Below, one piece after another: positions 51,560-61,367 of a stretch of 64,000 bases of DNA. The notes beneath the pieces were generated by a model that saw only the letters and a list, made by a program, of their open reading frames with translations, ran no database searches and was not told the origin of the DNA. Every line of letters starts with the position of its first letter. Position 1 is the first letter of the stretch. Both the position numbers and the translations under genes were made by a program. Origin of the DNA: an uncultured Clostridia bacterium (GTDB taxonomy: Bacteria; Bacillota; Clostridia; Oscillospirales; Acutalibacteraceae); assembly GCA_947630835.1 (NCBI GenBank), contig CANRIZ010000003.1, positions 1-64,000 of the forward strand, in the 5' to 3' direction.

Positions 51560-52252
51560 ATGTCAAAAAGCTTTTTGAAAAATAAAAGGTTTAGAATTTT
51601 CATTTGCGCCTTTTTGTGCCTTTGTTTGATTTTTGCGGGCGTTTTAACGGCCGTAAACGCTTACGTCATTTCCTATGTTAAGGATTATATAATAAATACG
51701 GACGATCTTTCGCAATTTGATTTCGACTGCATAACCGTACTCGGCGCAGGGCTTTGGGACGGCGAACCGTCGCCTATGCTTAAAGAAAGGCTTGAGTTCG
51801 GCTTGGAAGCGTACAATACCGGCTGCAGCGAAAAATTCCTTATGTCGGGCGACCACGGAAAAGCCGATCACGACGAGGTGAACGTTATGAAAGATTACGT
51901 CATAAACGAGGGCGTGGACAAGGATAACGTCTTTCTCGACCACGCAGGCTTTTCGACCTATGAATCGATGTACAGGGCGAAGGAAATTTTTAAAATCGAA
52001 AAAACGCTTATAGTCACTACAAAATACCACCTTTACCGCGCCGTTTACGACGCAAGGAAGCTCGGTATCGACGCTTACGGCTTTGACAGGGAAGAGCTCA
52101 AATACTCTTTTGTCAATGATTTACGGGAAACGGCGGCAAGGTTCAAGGACTTTTTCTGCTGTATTTTCAAGCCCGCGCCCACTTATCTCGGCGAGGCTAT
52201 TCCCATACAGACTTCAAGCGGTTCGTTAACTGACGATAAGGTCAGAGTATAA
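51560..52252 (+). CDS. SanA/ElyC/YdcF-like DUF218 membrane protein
   Basis: A 230-residue protein with one N-terminal membrane span (residues 10-35) and an external DUF218 domain: FDCITVLGAGLWDGEPSPML, then FLMSGDHGKADHDEV, NVFLDHAGFSTYESM and VTTKYHLYRA. Members (SanA, ElyC, YdcF) affect envelope barrier function and peptidoglycan or lipid-carrier metabolism; the reaction is unclear. It lies inside the iol operon, 15 bases after iolC and 23 before iolB, and so is cotranscribed, but it has no known part in inositol breakdown. GGAGGG precedes the ATG. Confidence 0.85.
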   Translation: MSKSFLKNKRFRIFICAFLCLCLIFAGVLTAVNAYVISYVKDYIINTDDLSQFDFDCITVLGAGLWDGEPSPMLKERLEFGLEAYNTGCSEKFLMSGDHGKADHDEVNVMKDYVINEGVDKDNVFLDHAGFSTYESMYRAKEIFKIEKTLIVTTKYHLYRAVYDARKLGIDAYGFDREELKYSFVNDLRETAARFKDFFCCIFKPAPTYLGEAIPIQTSSGSLTDDKVRV

Positions 52253-52275
52253 TAATATAAAAACGAGGTAGAGCT

Positions 52276-53046
52276 ATGTACGAAAATCCCGAGTATAACG
52301 AAAACAACGAAAAAATACTGTGCCAAAGAAACGGCAAAAACGCCGATATGCTTATGGACATAAAGGTAAAGCTTCTTAAAAAGGGCGAGAGTATGACCGT
52401 TTGCGAAAAGGAGGACGAAACTGCCATACTTTTGATGGCCGGCGATGTTGATTTTGTCTTTGACGGCAAAAGCGAAAACGCCTCTCGCAGAAGTCCTTTC
52501 CTCGATACCGCAACCGCAATACACTTTGCAAGGGGAAACAGCGTTACCGTAAAGGCGAACGCCGATTCAAGGCTTGTAATCGAGCAGACCGACAACGCAA
52601 ACGAGTTCGGTATTCATTTTTATAAGGGCGGCGATATGACCGTTCAGCACTTCGGCGCAGACCAGTGGGGCGGAGCGGCCGACAGAAAGGTTCTCACCGT
52701 TTTCGATTACGAGAACGCCCCGTATTCCAACCTTGTATTGGGCGAGGTGTTCCACAAGCCCGGCTGCTGGACCAGTTATCCTCCGCATTATCATCCGCAG
52801 CCCGAGGTATATTATTATGAATTTGATAAGCCGCAGGGCTTCGGCGTGGGCTTTAACGGGGACGACTGCTATAAGGTAGGCGATCAGGGCTGTCTGTGCA
52901 TTACTCCTATGAGAACGCACCAGCAGGCGTCTGCTCCCGGATATAATATGTGCTATGTTTGGATGATTCGCCACCTTGACGGCGACCCTTGGGTAAAAAC
53001 AAGGATTGACGCTCCCGAACACAAATGGCTTTTGGACGCAGAGTAA
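52276..53046 (+). CDS. iolB: 5-deoxy-glucuronate isomerase
   Basis: A 256-residue bicupin metal enzyme converting 5-deoxy-D-glucuronate to 5-dehydro-2-deoxy-D-gluconate. The metal-binding segment PPHYHPQPEVYYYEF gives His, His and Glu; a further His lies in MRTHQQASAPGYNMCYVW. The length is slightly below the usual 270. GAGGTAG precedes the ATG. The 100-base gap before iolD is the longest in the operon and holds a possible RNA switch. Confidence 0.93.
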   Translation: MYENPEYNENNEKILCQRNGKNADMLMDIKVKLLKKGESMTVCEKEDETAILLMAGDVDFVFDGKSENASRRSPFLDTATAIHFARGNSVTVKANADSRLVIEQTDNANEFGIHFYKGGDMTVQHFGADQWGGAADRKVLTVFDYENAPYSNLVLGEVFHKPGCWTSYPPHYHPQPEVYYYEFDKPQGFGVGFNGDDCYKVGDQGCLCITPMRTHQQASAPGYNMCYVWMIRHLDGDPWVKTRIDAPEHKWLLDAE

Positions 53047-53071
53047 ACCTGTCCATATTAAAACAGAAAAT

Positions 53072-53136
53072 TTTATCACGCCTTGTCGGCTACAACAGGG
53101 GTTACCGTGATTTTATATTATTTGTAGTCGGAAAGG
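53072..53136 (+). promoter_or_regulatory. Alternative RNA folds ahead of iolD
   Basis: ATCACG (53075-53080) can pair with CGTGAT (53106-53111) around a CCTTGT/ACA-rich inner hairpin. The inner CGGCTACAA (53087-53095) can instead pair with TTGTAGTCG (53122-53130), directly ahead of the GGAAAGG ribosome-binding site. The two folds exclude each other. Confidence 0.4.
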
Positions 53137-53149
53137 CTATGTGATTATT

Positions 53150-55066
53150 ATGGCATACATGACAACGGCTCAGGCGCTTGTTAAATTCCTCGATAATCAG
53201 TATGTTTCATTTGACGGCAGGGAGACGAAGTTCGTTGACGGTATCTTTACGATTTTCGGCCACGGCATAGTTTGCGGACTCGGCGAGGCTCTGGACTCCG
53301 ACCGGGGCGGCCTTACCGTTTATCAGGGAAAAAACGAGCAGGGTATGGCGCATACGGCGGCGTCTTTTGCCAAGCAGAACAACCGCAGGAAAATTATCGC
53401 CTGTTCTTCATCAATAGGACCCGGCGCCGCAAATATGATTACTGCGGCGGCAACGGCAACCGTAAATCATGTTCCGCTTCTTTTAATTCCGGCGGACGCA
53501 TTTTCCACCCGTCAGCCCGACCCGGTGCTTCAGCAGTTTGAACAGGTAAATTCACTTTCAATAACAACAAACGACGCTTACAAGGCGGTTACAAGGTATT
53601 GGGACAGAATTGCCCGTCCCGAGCAGCTTATGACCGCTATGATAAACGCTATGAGAGTGCTTACCGATACTGCGGAGACCGGCGCGGTATGTATCGCAAT
53701 GCCTCAGGACGTCGAGGGCGAAAGCTATGATTTCCCCGATGAATTTTTGCAAAAAAGAGTACATAAAATAACAAGAATAGCTCCGGCTTCCGACGAGGTA
53801 GAGGAGATTGCCGGCATACTTCTCGGCGCAAAGAAACCGCTTGTTATCTGCGGCGGCGGCGTTCGGTATTCCGAAGCGGGCGAGGCTCTTGAGAGCTTTT
53901 GCCGTGAGTTTAACATTCCCTTTGCCGAAACGCAGTCGGGTAAAACCGCCTGTAAGTCAAGCAACGAATACAATCTCGGCGGCTTGGGCGTAACGGGAAA
54001 TTCCGCAGGCAACGAAATAGCGAAGCAGGCGGACGTAATACTCGGCGTGGGCACAAGGTTTTCTGATTTCACAACGGGTTCAAAATCGCTTTTCAGAAGC
54101 GACGCCAAGGTGCTTACGATTAATACATCACGCTTTGACGCATATAAGCTCGGCGCAAAGAAGCTTGTCTGCGACGCAAAGCTCGGAATACTCGCAGTAG
54201 GCGATTATTTGCGCGCAAACTCGTATAAATCCTCTTACACAACCGAAATTGCCGACGCAAAAAAAGGCTGGGCGGAGGAAATGGCAAGGCTTGCCGCTTA
54301 TAAGTATGACGAAAACTTTGAACCGCTTATCAAGGCAAGAGACGAGAGAACCATTCCCGAATTTGCCAAAAAAATGGGTATAATCACTCAGACTGCGGCG
54401 GTTGCCAAGGTTCGCGAGCTTATCGCGGACGACGCTATATGCGTAGGCGCGGCAGGTTCGCTCCCCGGCGACCTTCAAAGAATGTGGACCTCCGACAGCC
54501 TTTACTCATACAATATGGAATACGGCTATTCCTGCATGGGTTATGAAATTGCCGGCGCTTTGGGTTCAAAGCTTGCAAGACCCGATAAGGAGGTTTACGC
54601 AATGTGCGGCGACGGAAGCTATTTAATGCTTCACTCCGAGCTTGTAACCTCCGTTCAGGAAAAGAAAAAAATCAACGTTCTTCTTTTTGACAACAGCGGA
54701 TTCGGCTGTATAAACAATCTTGAAATGTCAAACGGAATAGGGAACCTCGCAACGGAATTCCGTTTCCGCGACGGCAACAACGAACTTTTGGGCGACCTTG
54801 TTCCCATAGACTTTGCAAAATGTGCGAGCGGTTACGGCGTTAAAACCTATACCGCAAGGACTATGGAGGAGCTGGAATTTGCTTTGAACGACTCTAAAAA
54901 GCAAAGCGTTTCAACTCTTATCGACATCAAGGTTTTGCCAAAGTCCATGACCGACGGCTACGGCGCATGGTGGAACGTCGGCGTGGCAAGCACTTCGCAG
55001 AACGAAGCCGTTAAAAGGGCTTATCTGAATAAAAAAGAAAATGAAGAGAAAGCGAGAAAGTATTGA
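53150..55066 (+). CDS. iolD: 3D-trihydroxycyclohexane-1,2-dione acylhydrolase
   Basis: A 638-residue thiamine-diphosphate enzyme that opens the ring of 3D-(3,5/4)-trihydroxycyclohexane-1,2-dione. It begins [15 protein letters not shown], carries the conserved Glu region of the [17 protein letters not shown] segment and the [14 protein letters not shown] motif, and the cofactor motif [14 protein letters not shown]...NN, with GDGS at about residue 487. The ATG at 53150 gives the family start; GTG 53141 lies closer to GGAAAGG and is an alternative. Confidence 0.94.
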   Translation: MAYMTTAQALVKFLDNQYVSFDGRETKFVDGIFTIFGHGIVCGLGEALDSDRGGLTVYQGKNEQGMAHTAASFAKQNNRRKIIACSSSIGPGAANMITAAATATVNHVPLLLIPADAFSTRQPDPVLQQFEQVNSLSITTNDAYKAVTRYWDRIARPEQLMTAMINAMRVLTDTAETGAVCIAMPQDVEGESYDFPDEFLQKRVHKITRIAPASDEVEEIAGILLGAKKPLVICGGGVRYSEAGEALESFCREFNIPFAETQSGKTACKSSNEYNLGGLGVTGNSAGNEIAKQADVILGVGTRFSDFTTGSKSLFRSDAKVLTINTSRFDAYKLGAKKLVCDAKLGILAVGDYLRANSYKSSYTTEIADAKKGWAEEMARLAAYKYDENFEPLIKARDERTIPEFAKKMGIITQTAAVAKVRELIADDAICVGAAGSLPGDLQRMWTSDSLYSYNMEYGYSCMGYEIAGALGSKLARPDKEVYAMCGDGSYLMLHSELVTSVQEKKKINVLLFDNSGFGCINNLEMSNGIGNLATEFRFRDGNNELLGDLVPIDFAKCASGYGVKTYTARTMEELEFALNDSKKQSVSTLIDIKVLPKSMTDGYGAWWNVGVASTSQNEAVKRAYLNKKENEEKARKY

Positions 55067-55067
55067 T

Positions 55068-55964
55068 ATGCTTGACAAAAACAAAGTGAAACTGGGAATT
55101 GCTCCTATTGCTTGGACAAACGACGATATGCCGGATTTAGGCGCGGAAAACACTTTTGAGCAGTGCATTTCCGAGATGGCTCTCGCGGGCTTTACGGGCT
55201 GCGAGGTAGGCAACAAATATCCCAGAAATGACATTCCGGCTCTCAAAAAGGCTCTTGAGCTTCGCAATATGCAGATTTGCAACGCGTGGTTCTCCTCTTT
55301 CCTCACAACCAAACCCTATGAGGAGGTTGAAAAGGATTTTATTGAGCATATTACGTTTTTAAAGGAAATGGGCGCTAAGGTAGTCGGCATTTCCGAGCAG
55401 GGACATTCCATTCAGGGTACGGATAAGTCGATTTTTGACGATAAATACATAATGAACGACGAGGAATGGGATTTGCTTTGCACGGGCGTCAATAAGCTTG
55501 GCAGGGTTGCTAAGGATATGGGCATTAAGCTGTGCTTCCATCATCACATGGGAACGGTTGTCCAGACCGAAGCGGAAATTGACAGACTTATGGAGAACAC
55601 AGACCCCGAGCTTTTCGGGCTTCTGTTCGATTCGGGCCACCTTGCGTACTGCGGCGAGGATTATATGTCGGTACTCAACAAGTATGCTAACCGTATTTTC
55701 CATGTTCATCTTAAAGATATACGTCCCGAAATGGTTAAAAAGGTTAAAGATGAGCATTTGAGCTTCTTACAGGGCGTAAGGCTCGGCGCGTTTACCGTTC
55801 CCGGCGACGGCGCTATCGACTTTAAGCCGATTTTCGACGTGCTTGAAAAAACAGGCTACGAGGGCTATGTGCTTGTTGAAGCCGAGCAGGACCCCGCAAT
55901 AGCCAATCCCTTTGAGTACGCCCTTAAAGCAAGGAAGTATATAAGGGAAGTTTCGGGGCTTTAA
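55068..55964 (+). CDS. iolE: Inosose dehydratase
   Basis: A 298-residue TIM-barrel enzyme of the xylose-isomerase-like superfamily that dehydrates 2-keto-myo-inositol. It begins [18 protein letters not shown] and has [19 protein letters not shown], then [22 protein letters not shown] and VLVEAEQDP, which supply the metal-binding His, Asp and Glu. The ATG at 55068 lies one base after the iolD stop; an ATG at 55041 inside iolD would add residues that the family lacks. Confidence 0.94.
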   Translation: MLDKNKVKLGIAPIAWTNDDMPDLGAENTFEQCISEMALAGFTGCEVGNKYPRNDIPALKKALELRNMQICNAWFSSFLTTKPYEEVEKDFIEHITFLKEMGAKVVGISEQGHSIQGTDKSIFDDKYIMNDEEWDLLCTGVNKLGRVAKDMGIKLCFHHHMGTVVQTEAEIDRLMENTDPELFGLLFDSGHLAYCGEDYMSVLNKYANRIFHVHLKDIRPEMVKKVKDEHLSFLQGVRLGAFTVPGDGAIDFKPIFDVLEKTGYEGYVLVEAEQDPAIANPFEYALKARKYIREVSGL

Positions 55965-56032
55965 TCAAAATAGAACGGGCTGTTAAAATCACCCGTTTAT
56001 ATAGTAAATTAATGCTGTAAAGGAGTAGAAAT

Positions 56033-57541
56033 ATGGCAGTTGAAAAATTAAAGTATTTTGTCAACGGTGAATTCCGTGACTCAAAAACAGATACCTGGTA
56101 CGACCTTCACAATCCGTCAACGGGCGAGGTAACTGGACAGGCTCCCTGTTGCACAAACGAGGAAGTGCTCGAGGCTATCGAAGCGGCAAAAAAGGCTTAT
56201 CCCGGGTGGAGAGCCGTACCCGCTATCAAGCGCGCGCAAATTCTCTATAAAATCCGTGACCTTATCATAGAAAATATGGAAGAGCTCACTATGTCCGTTG
56301 CAAAGGAAAACGGTAAAGTTTGGGGCGAAGCCGAAGGCGACGTGCTTAAAGCCAAGGAGGGTACCGAGCTTGCAACCCAAGTGCCCTCGCTTATGATGGG
56401 CGAGAGCATTATGGACGCTTCAAGAGGCTACGATACCGTTAAATACCGCGAGCCTCTCGGCGTTTTTGCGGGTATCGTTCCCGTAAATTTCCCCGCAATG
56501 ATACCTTTCGGCTGGATGGCCCCCACCTGCATTGCCTGCGGCAATACCATGGTATTGAAGGCGGCTTCTCTTACGCCCAAAACGGCTATGCTCTTTGCCA
56601 AAATTTATAAAGAGGCGGGCGTACCCGACGGCGTTATAAATATCGTTACCTGCTCAAGGAACGAGATAAATACCATACTCGACCACCCCGACGTTAAGGG
56701 CATAACCTTTGTCGGTTCAACTCCCGTCGGACTTAAAATATATCAAAGAGCTGCCGCTGCCGGCAAACGCTGTCAGGCTCTTTGTCAGGCAAAGAACCAT
56801 GCGCTTGTTATGGCGGACTGCGCCCTTGAAAGAACGGTTGCAGGCGTTATAAATTCGGCTTACGGCTGCGCAGGTCAGCGCTGTATGGCTCTTTCCTGCT
56901 GCGTTGTCGAGGAAGCTATAGCCGATAAATTTGTTGCTGAGCTTAAAAAACAGGCTGAGCAGATTAAGGTCGGCGCGTCTTGGGATAAGACCTCTAAGCT
57001 CGGCCCGATAACTTACGAAAAGCATTATAAGGAAGTTATTGCGGATATAGACAAGGGCGTGGCAGAGGGCGCAGAGCTTGTACTTGACGGCAGAAATTGC
57101 GTTGTTGAGGGCTATGAAAACGGCTATTTCGTAGGGCCTACAATTTTCGACCATGTTACCGAGGATATGACCATAGGCAGGGACGAGGTTTTCGGTCCGG
57201 TTCTTTGCATTAAACGCTGCAAAAACTTTGAAGAAGGACTTAAAATAATGAACTCCAACCCCTATGCAAACGGCTCGGTAATTTATACCCAGAGCGGCTA
57301 TTTTGCACGTCAGTTTGCCCGTTATACCGACGGCGGTCAGGTGGGCGTTAACGTCGGCATCCCCGTACCCGTAGGCTTCTTCCCGTTCTCGGGTCACAAG
57401 CAGTCGTTCTTCGGCGATTTGCATTGCCTCGGCAAGGACGCATACCGCTTCTTCACGGAATCCAAGGCTGTTACCACCCATTGGTTTGACGAGGAGGAAG
57501 CTGCAAGCACGAACGTTTCAACCTGGGACGGCACTATCTGA
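56033..57541 (+). CDS. iolA: Methylmalonate-semialdehyde dehydrogenase (CoA-acylating)
   Basis: A 502-residue aldehyde dehydrogenase that turns malonate semialdehyde into acetyl-CoA with NAD+ and CoA, the last step of the pathway. It has the MmsA/IolA features LGVFAGIVPVNFPAMIPFGW, FVGSTPVGLKIYQRAAAAGK and the catalytic GCAGQRCMALS with Cys284. The usual general-base Glu is replaced by the LCQAKNHALVMAD segment typical of CoA-acylating members. AAAGGAG precedes the ATG. Confidence 0.95.
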   Translation: MAVEKLKYFVNGEFRDSKTDTWYDLHNPSTGEVTGQAPCCTNEEVLEAIEAAKKAYPGWRAVPAIKRAQILYKIRDLIIENMEELTMSVAKENGKVWGEAEGDVLKAKEGTELATQVPSLMMGESIMDASRGYDTVKYREPLGVFAGIVPVNFPAMIPFGWMAPTCIACGNTMVLKAASLTPKTAMLFAKIYKEAGVPDGVINIVTCSRNEINTILDHPDVKGITFVGSTPVGLKIYQRAAAAGKRCQALCQAKNHALVMADCALERTVAGVINSAYGCAGQRCMALSCCVVEEAIADKFVAELKKQAEQIKVGASWDKTSKLGPITYEKHYKEVIADIDKGVAEGAELVLDGRNCVVEGYENGYFVGPTIFDHVTEDMTIGRDEVFGPVLCIKRCKNFEEGLKIMNSNPYANGSVIYTQSGYFARQFARYTDGGQVGVNVGIPVPVGFFPFSGHKQSFFGDLHCLGKDAYRFFTESKAVTTHWFDEEEAASTNVSTWDGTI

Positions 57542-57591
57542 TTCAGCGGTAAATTTCCGTATTAAAATAAAACATAACACAGGAGAATATT

Positions 57592-58599
57592 ATGCTTAAA
57601 GTAGGTATAATCGGCGCCGGTCGTATAGGCAAGGTGCATCTTGAATCAATCTCTTACCACGTTAAAAACGCCGTTGTAACGGCTATGGCGGACCCCTTTA
57701 TGAACGATGAAACCAGGGCCTTTATCGAAGGCTTCGGCGTAGAAAAAATCTATCAGGATTACAAGCAGATAATAAACGACCCCGAAATAGACGCGGTTCT
57801 TGTCTGCTCGTCAACCGATACGCACGCACCCATTTCGATTGAGGCGATTAATGCGGGCAAGCACGTTTTTTGCGAAAAACCGCTTGCAAATACCGTTGAT
57901 AAAATTCAGGAAATTGCCGACGCTCTCAAAGCTCATCCGGAGGTTAAATTCCAGGTAGGCTTCAACCGCCGCTTTGACCATAACTTTGCGGCTGTCCGCA
58001 AGGCTTACGACGAGGGCAAGATAGGCGACGCTCAAATTCTTAAAATCACGTCGAGAGACCCGCAGGCTCCTCCCGTAGGTTATTGCGCCGCAAGCATTTT
58101 CCTTGATATGACCATTCACGATTTCGATATGGCGTGCTTCCTTACAAACAGCGACGTTGAGGAGCTTTATGTTTACGCCGACGCCCTTATAAACCCGTCG
58201 ATACGCGAATACGGCGATTTTGACACCGCCATTATTTCGCTCAAAATGGCAAACGGCGCTTTGGCGGTTATCGACAATTCCCGTCAGGCTATGTACGGCT
58301 ATGACCAGAGGGCGGAGCTTTTCGGCTCAAAGGGTATGGTTGCAACCTCGAACGACACCCTATCATCTGCCGTTATTTCAACGGCAGACGGCGTAACTGG
58401 CGAGAAACCGCTGTTCTTCTTCCTTGAAAGATATATGGAAAGCTTTTCCGAGGAGGTAAGGCAGTTTGTTGCGGCGGTCGAGAACAATACCGAAACGCCC
58501 GTCGGAATACATGCCGGTATGCAGAGCGTAAAAATAGCGCTTGCGGCTGAAAAATCCGCAAACGAACACAGAGCGGTTAAGCTTTCGGAAATTGACTGA
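57592..58599 (+). CDS. iolG: Inositol 2-dehydrogenase
   Basis: A 335-residue Gfo/Idh/MocA oxidoreductase that starts the pathway by oxidising myo-inositol to scyllo-inosose with NAD+. The Rossmann motif is VGIIGAGRIGKVHLE; the catalytic Lys is in VFCEKPLA, and Asp and His are in FLDMTIHDFDMACF. It is the last gene of the operon although it does the first step, and a terminator follows. Related enzymes use scyllo-inositol, so substrate preference is open. Confidence 0.94.
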   Translation: MLKVGIIGAGRIGKVHLESISYHVKNAVVTAMADPFMNDETRAFIEGFGVEKIYQDYKQIINDPEIDAVLVCSSTDTHAPISIEAINAGKHVFCEKPLANTVDKIQEIADALKAHPEVKFQVGFNRRFDHNFAAVRKAYDEGKIGDAQILKITSRDPQAPPVGYCAASIFLDMTIHDFDMACFLTNSDVEELYVYADALINPSIREYGDFDTAIISLKMANGALAVIDNSRQAMYGYDQRAELFGSKGMVATSNDTLSSAVISTADGVTGEKPLFFFLERYMESFSEEVRQFVAAVENNTETPVGIHAGMQSVKIALAAEKSANEHRAVKLSEID

Positions 58600-58619
58600 T
58601 TAAAAAACGGCAAAAATTT

Positions 58620-58655
58620 ACTCCTCTGTACAGTAAAAATACAGGGGAGTATTTC
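58620..58655 (+). terminator. Terminator of the iol operon
   Basis: ACTCCTCTGTA and TACAGGGGAGT arms followed by ATTTCTTTT; probably also used by the convergent gene at 58673. Confidence 0.8.
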
Positions 58656-58672
58656 TTTTGTTATTTTTAGCT

Positions 58673-59167
58673 TTACGGCAAATCCATTTTAAGGCCCGAG
58701 AATTTCTGACCCCATTTATTCGCCCAACCCTCGCAGTAAAGCTTGTAATAGGAAACGCCGTTCTTTTTCCTGTAGCCTTCAAAAAAATTGCACCATATTG
58801 CCGAGGGCAGGGCAATTACAATCCAGTAAAATACGCCCAGGAAAAGGCATTGCCAGGTGTGGCCGTATTCGTGTATTCTTGTGTTGTACGTCCATTTTTT
58901 ACTGCTGTGCCGGTCCTTCATAAAAATGAAAAGCCCCAGCGTAAGACCGCCGCTTTTCCAGGGCAGGTAAACTATTCGCGCATAGCCGAACCTCTGCCAG
59001 CGCCTGTGCAAAAATTTAGTGCATATGAGGTAAACTATTGCGCCCACTAAGTTTACGGGAAGCCCCCAGGTCCATTGAACAAAGTAAAAAACAAATCTTC
59101 TGAATTTCGTGGTAGTCCTTACGGTTTTGTTTATACTGTAGTCGAATCGCTGCTTTTTGTCCGACAT
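58673..59167 (-). CDS. Small membrane protein with HExxH motif
   Basis: A 164-residue protein of unknown function. It has membrane segments at about 27-50 and 107-127, and a basic N-terminus. Between them lies RIHEYGHTWQ with H99-E100-x-x-H103; 43 residues later CEGWANKWG supplies Glu146. HExxH followed by a Glu and nearby Ala-Asn is the pattern of small gluzincin-type metalloproteases, so a tiny membrane zinc protease is possible. The fold cannot be confirmed by eye, and related proteins are generally annotated as hypothetical. It is convergent with iolG. Confidence 0.75.
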   Translation of the reverse strand: MSDKKQRFDYSINKTVRTTTKFRRFVFYFVQWTWGLPVNLVGAIVYLICTKFLHRRWQRFGYARIVYLPWKSGGLTLGLFIFMKDRHSSKKWTYNTRIHEYGHTWQCLFLGVFYWIVIALPSAIWCNFFEGYRKKNGVSYYKLYCEGWANKWGQKFSGLKMDLP

Positions 59168-59270
59168 TTTACCACCCCTTTATATAAGAATTTTATCACT
59201 TAATATATTACAAGTCAATCAAAAACCTTATTTGAGTTCGGCGTTTCGGCAATCTTGATATTATTTCTTC

Positions 59271-59299
59271 TTGAAGAATTTAAAATCTTATTGTATTAT
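59271..59299 (+). promoter_or_regulatory. Promoter of malQ
   Basis: TTGAAG (59271-59276), 17-bp spacer, TATTAT (59294-59299). Confidence 0.6.
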
Positions 59300-59329
59300 A
59301 TTTATGATGAATTTTTAGGAGACAGGATT

Positions 59330-60829
59330 ATGTTGAATACAAGAGCTTCCGGGGTGTTAATGCACTTGTCGTCTATGCCCTCCCGATACGGCATAGGCGT
59401 AATGGGCGAGGAAACCAAAAGATTTATAGATAAAATCAAGGATATGGGGTTTTCGTACTGGCAGGTACTGCCGCTGAACCCGCCCGATTTTTACGGTTCG
59501 CCCTATACTTCAAATTCGGTTTTTGCAATTTCCCATATGTTTATTTCGCCCGACGGCCTCGTTGAGGAGGGGCTTGTTTCGCCCGAGGATATCGAGCGCT
59601 CGGTGTATTACGGCTCGCCATATACCGCAGATTACGAATTTGCGTTTAAAGCCCGCCTTGAATTACTCAAAAAGGCATATGACAATGCGGACGCGGCAAC
59701 GAGGAAAAAAGCGGAGGAATTTGAGCAAAAAAACGAATGGTGCCGCGCTTATTCGCTTTTTCAGGCGGCAAAGGAAAGGTTTGACAACAAGCCCTGGTAT
59801 GAATGGGACGGCGAATTTGCCTATTACGAAAACTGCCTGAAAAACGCCGATAAGCTGAAGCAAAGCGCGGATTTTTACTCCTTTGTGCAGTACATAGCCT
59901 TTACGCAGTGGCGCCGGATTAAGCTTTACGCCAACGACAGGGGAGTTAAAATTTTGGGCGATATGCCTATCTACGTTTCCATGGACAGCGTTGACGTCTG
60001 GAGCAACAGAAAGCTTTTTGAAATCGACGAAAACGATTTTTCCAAAAAAAAGGTTGCGGGAGTTCCGCCCGATTATTTTTCCGAAAACGGTCAGCTTTGG
60101 GGAAATCCGCTTTATGACTGGGACGCTATGGAAAAGGACGGCTACCGCTGGTGGATAGAGAGGATAAAGGCATCGTTTAAACTCTTTGATACCGTCAGAA
60201 TAGACCACTTCAGAGCCTTTGCCTCCTATTGGGCGGTTGACGCAAATGCGGACACCGCAAAGCAGGGCGAGTGGCTTAAAGGCCCGGGTATGAAGCTATT
60301 TAACGCCGTAAAGGAAGAAATGGGCGAAGCGCCGATTATAGCCGAGGACTTGGGCACATTCGGCGAGGACGTTATAAAGCTGCTTGAGGACACCCGTTTT
60401 CCGGGTATGCGAGTAATACAGTTCGGTTTTGAGCCGAATTGCGACAGCACGCATCTTCCGCATAATTACCCCAAAAATTCCGTCGCATATGTCGGCACGC
60501 ATGATAACACAACCTTGCTTGCGTGGCTTTGGGAGGCGGAACCCGACAGAAGAAAATTTGCGCTCGATTATTGCGGATTTAAGGGTGACAACTGGGGCGA
60601 GGGCGGATACAAAAGCTCGTCGTGCAGAGCGATAATTGAAGCGGTTTGGCGCAGTCCGTCGCTGATAGCTATGATATCCTTTCAGGACTTATGCGGCTTC
60701 GGTTCGGACGCAAGAATGAACGTGCCGGGCAGGGCAAACGGCAACTGGCTGTTCAGGACCACTCGGGATACCGTTGATATGGTTGACGCCGATTATTTTA
60801 GGCATATAAATAATTTATTTAAGAGATAA
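59330..60829 (+). CDS. malQ: 4-alpha-glucanotransferase (amylomaltase), GH77
   Basis: A 499-residue cytoplasmic enzyme that disproportionates maltodextrins and releases glucose. It shows ASGVLMHLSSMPSRYGIG, WQVLPLNPP, KILGDMPIYV, VRIDHFRAF with the nucleophile Asp, PIIAEDLG with the acid/base Glu and YVGTHDNTT with the transition-state Asp. The length is that of bacterial MalQ. The ATG at 59330 follows TTAGGAGA; an extension to 59255 would run through the promoter. No other glycogen or maltose gene is adjacent. Confidence 0.95.
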   Translation: MLNTRASGVLMHLSSMPSRYGIGVMGEETKRFIDKIKDMGFSYWQVLPLNPPDFYGSPYTSNSVFAISHMFISPDGLVEEGLVSPEDIERSVYYGSPYTADYEFAFKARLELLKKAYDNADAATRKKAEEFEQKNEWCRAYSLFQAAKERFDNKPWYEWDGEFAYYENCLKNADKLKQSADFYSFVQYIAFTQWRRIKLYANDRGVKILGDMPIYVSMDSVDVWSNRKLFEIDENDFSKKKVAGVPPDYFSENGQLWGNPLYDWDAMEKDGYRWWIERIKASFKLFDTVRIDHFRAFASYWAVDANADTAKQGEWLKGPGMKLFNAVKEEMGEAPIIAEDLGTFGEDVIKLLEDTRFPGMRVIQFGFEPNCDSTHLPHNYPKNSVAYVGTHDNTTLLAWLWEAEPDRRKFALDYCGFKGDNWGEGGYKSSSCRAIIEAVWRSPSLIAMISFQDLCGFGSDARMNVPGRANGNWLFRTTRDTVDMVDADYFRHINNLFKR

Positions 60830-60842
60830 TTGTCTTTTTCTG

Positions 60843-60871
60843 TTGACAATAATATAGCAATATCTTATAAT
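60843..60871 (+). promoter_or_regulatory. Consensus promoter of the XRE regulator
   Basis: TTGACA (60843-60848), 17-bp spacer, TATAAT (60866-60871): full consensus match. Confidence 0.75.
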
Positions 60872-60928
60872 ATTACTAAATGTTACAGAAAAAATTAATT
60901 ACAGAAAGTTTTAAAACGGTGGATTACT

Positions 60929-61312
60929 ATGATAAACGAACAACTTAAATTAGTAAGGAAAGTAAACAATTTCACTCAACAGCAGGTTGCGGACGCGCTC
61001 GGCATTGACCGTTCTACTTATGCCTCTTATGAAACGGGCAGAAACAGACCCGACATTAAGTTTGTTTCTGCTTTTGCAAAGACCTTCGGCATTACTATCG
61101 ATTTTATACTTAATCTTGACCCGAACTGCGACGTGTCCGTGTACGACACCGCGCTCAGCCTTAAAAAGGGTAAGAAAGAAAAGCTATTAAGCCTGTTGAG
61201 GAACGACGAAAAAGAGTTGATTGCAATGTACCGCATCAGCTCAAGCGAAGCTAAGGAACAGGCTTGGGAGATTTTAAAGCAGTCAAAGGAAGAGGTAATC
61301 AACAGCCTTTAA
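60929..61312 (+). CDS. XRE-family transcriptional regulator
   Basis: A 127-residue regulator. Residues 5-60 form a Cro/C1 helix-turn-helix (LKLVRKVNNFTQQQVADALG, then DRSTYASYETGRNRPD). Residues 61-127 are charged and helical, with a DEKELIAMYRISSSEAKEQA stretch common in SinR/clostridial regulators and probably used for dimerisation. It has a consensus promoter and its own terminator, so it is expressed alone; its targets are unknown. Confidence 0.88.
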   Translation: MINEQLKLVRKVNNFTQQQVADALGIDRSTYASYETGRNRPDIKFVSAFAKTFGITIDFILNLDPNCDVSVYDTALSLKKGKKEKLLSLLRNDEKELIAMYRISSSEAKEQAWEILKQSKEEVINSL

Positions 61313-61367
61313 AATCCAATTCCCTTTTCAGCCTTTTTCCGAGTAACTGTTAAAACAGCAAAACTTT

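Noticed and set aside
56717..57481. Long minus-strand frame inside iolA
   Set aside because: Antisense to a certain dehydrogenase gene; composition reflects the codon bias of the other strand.
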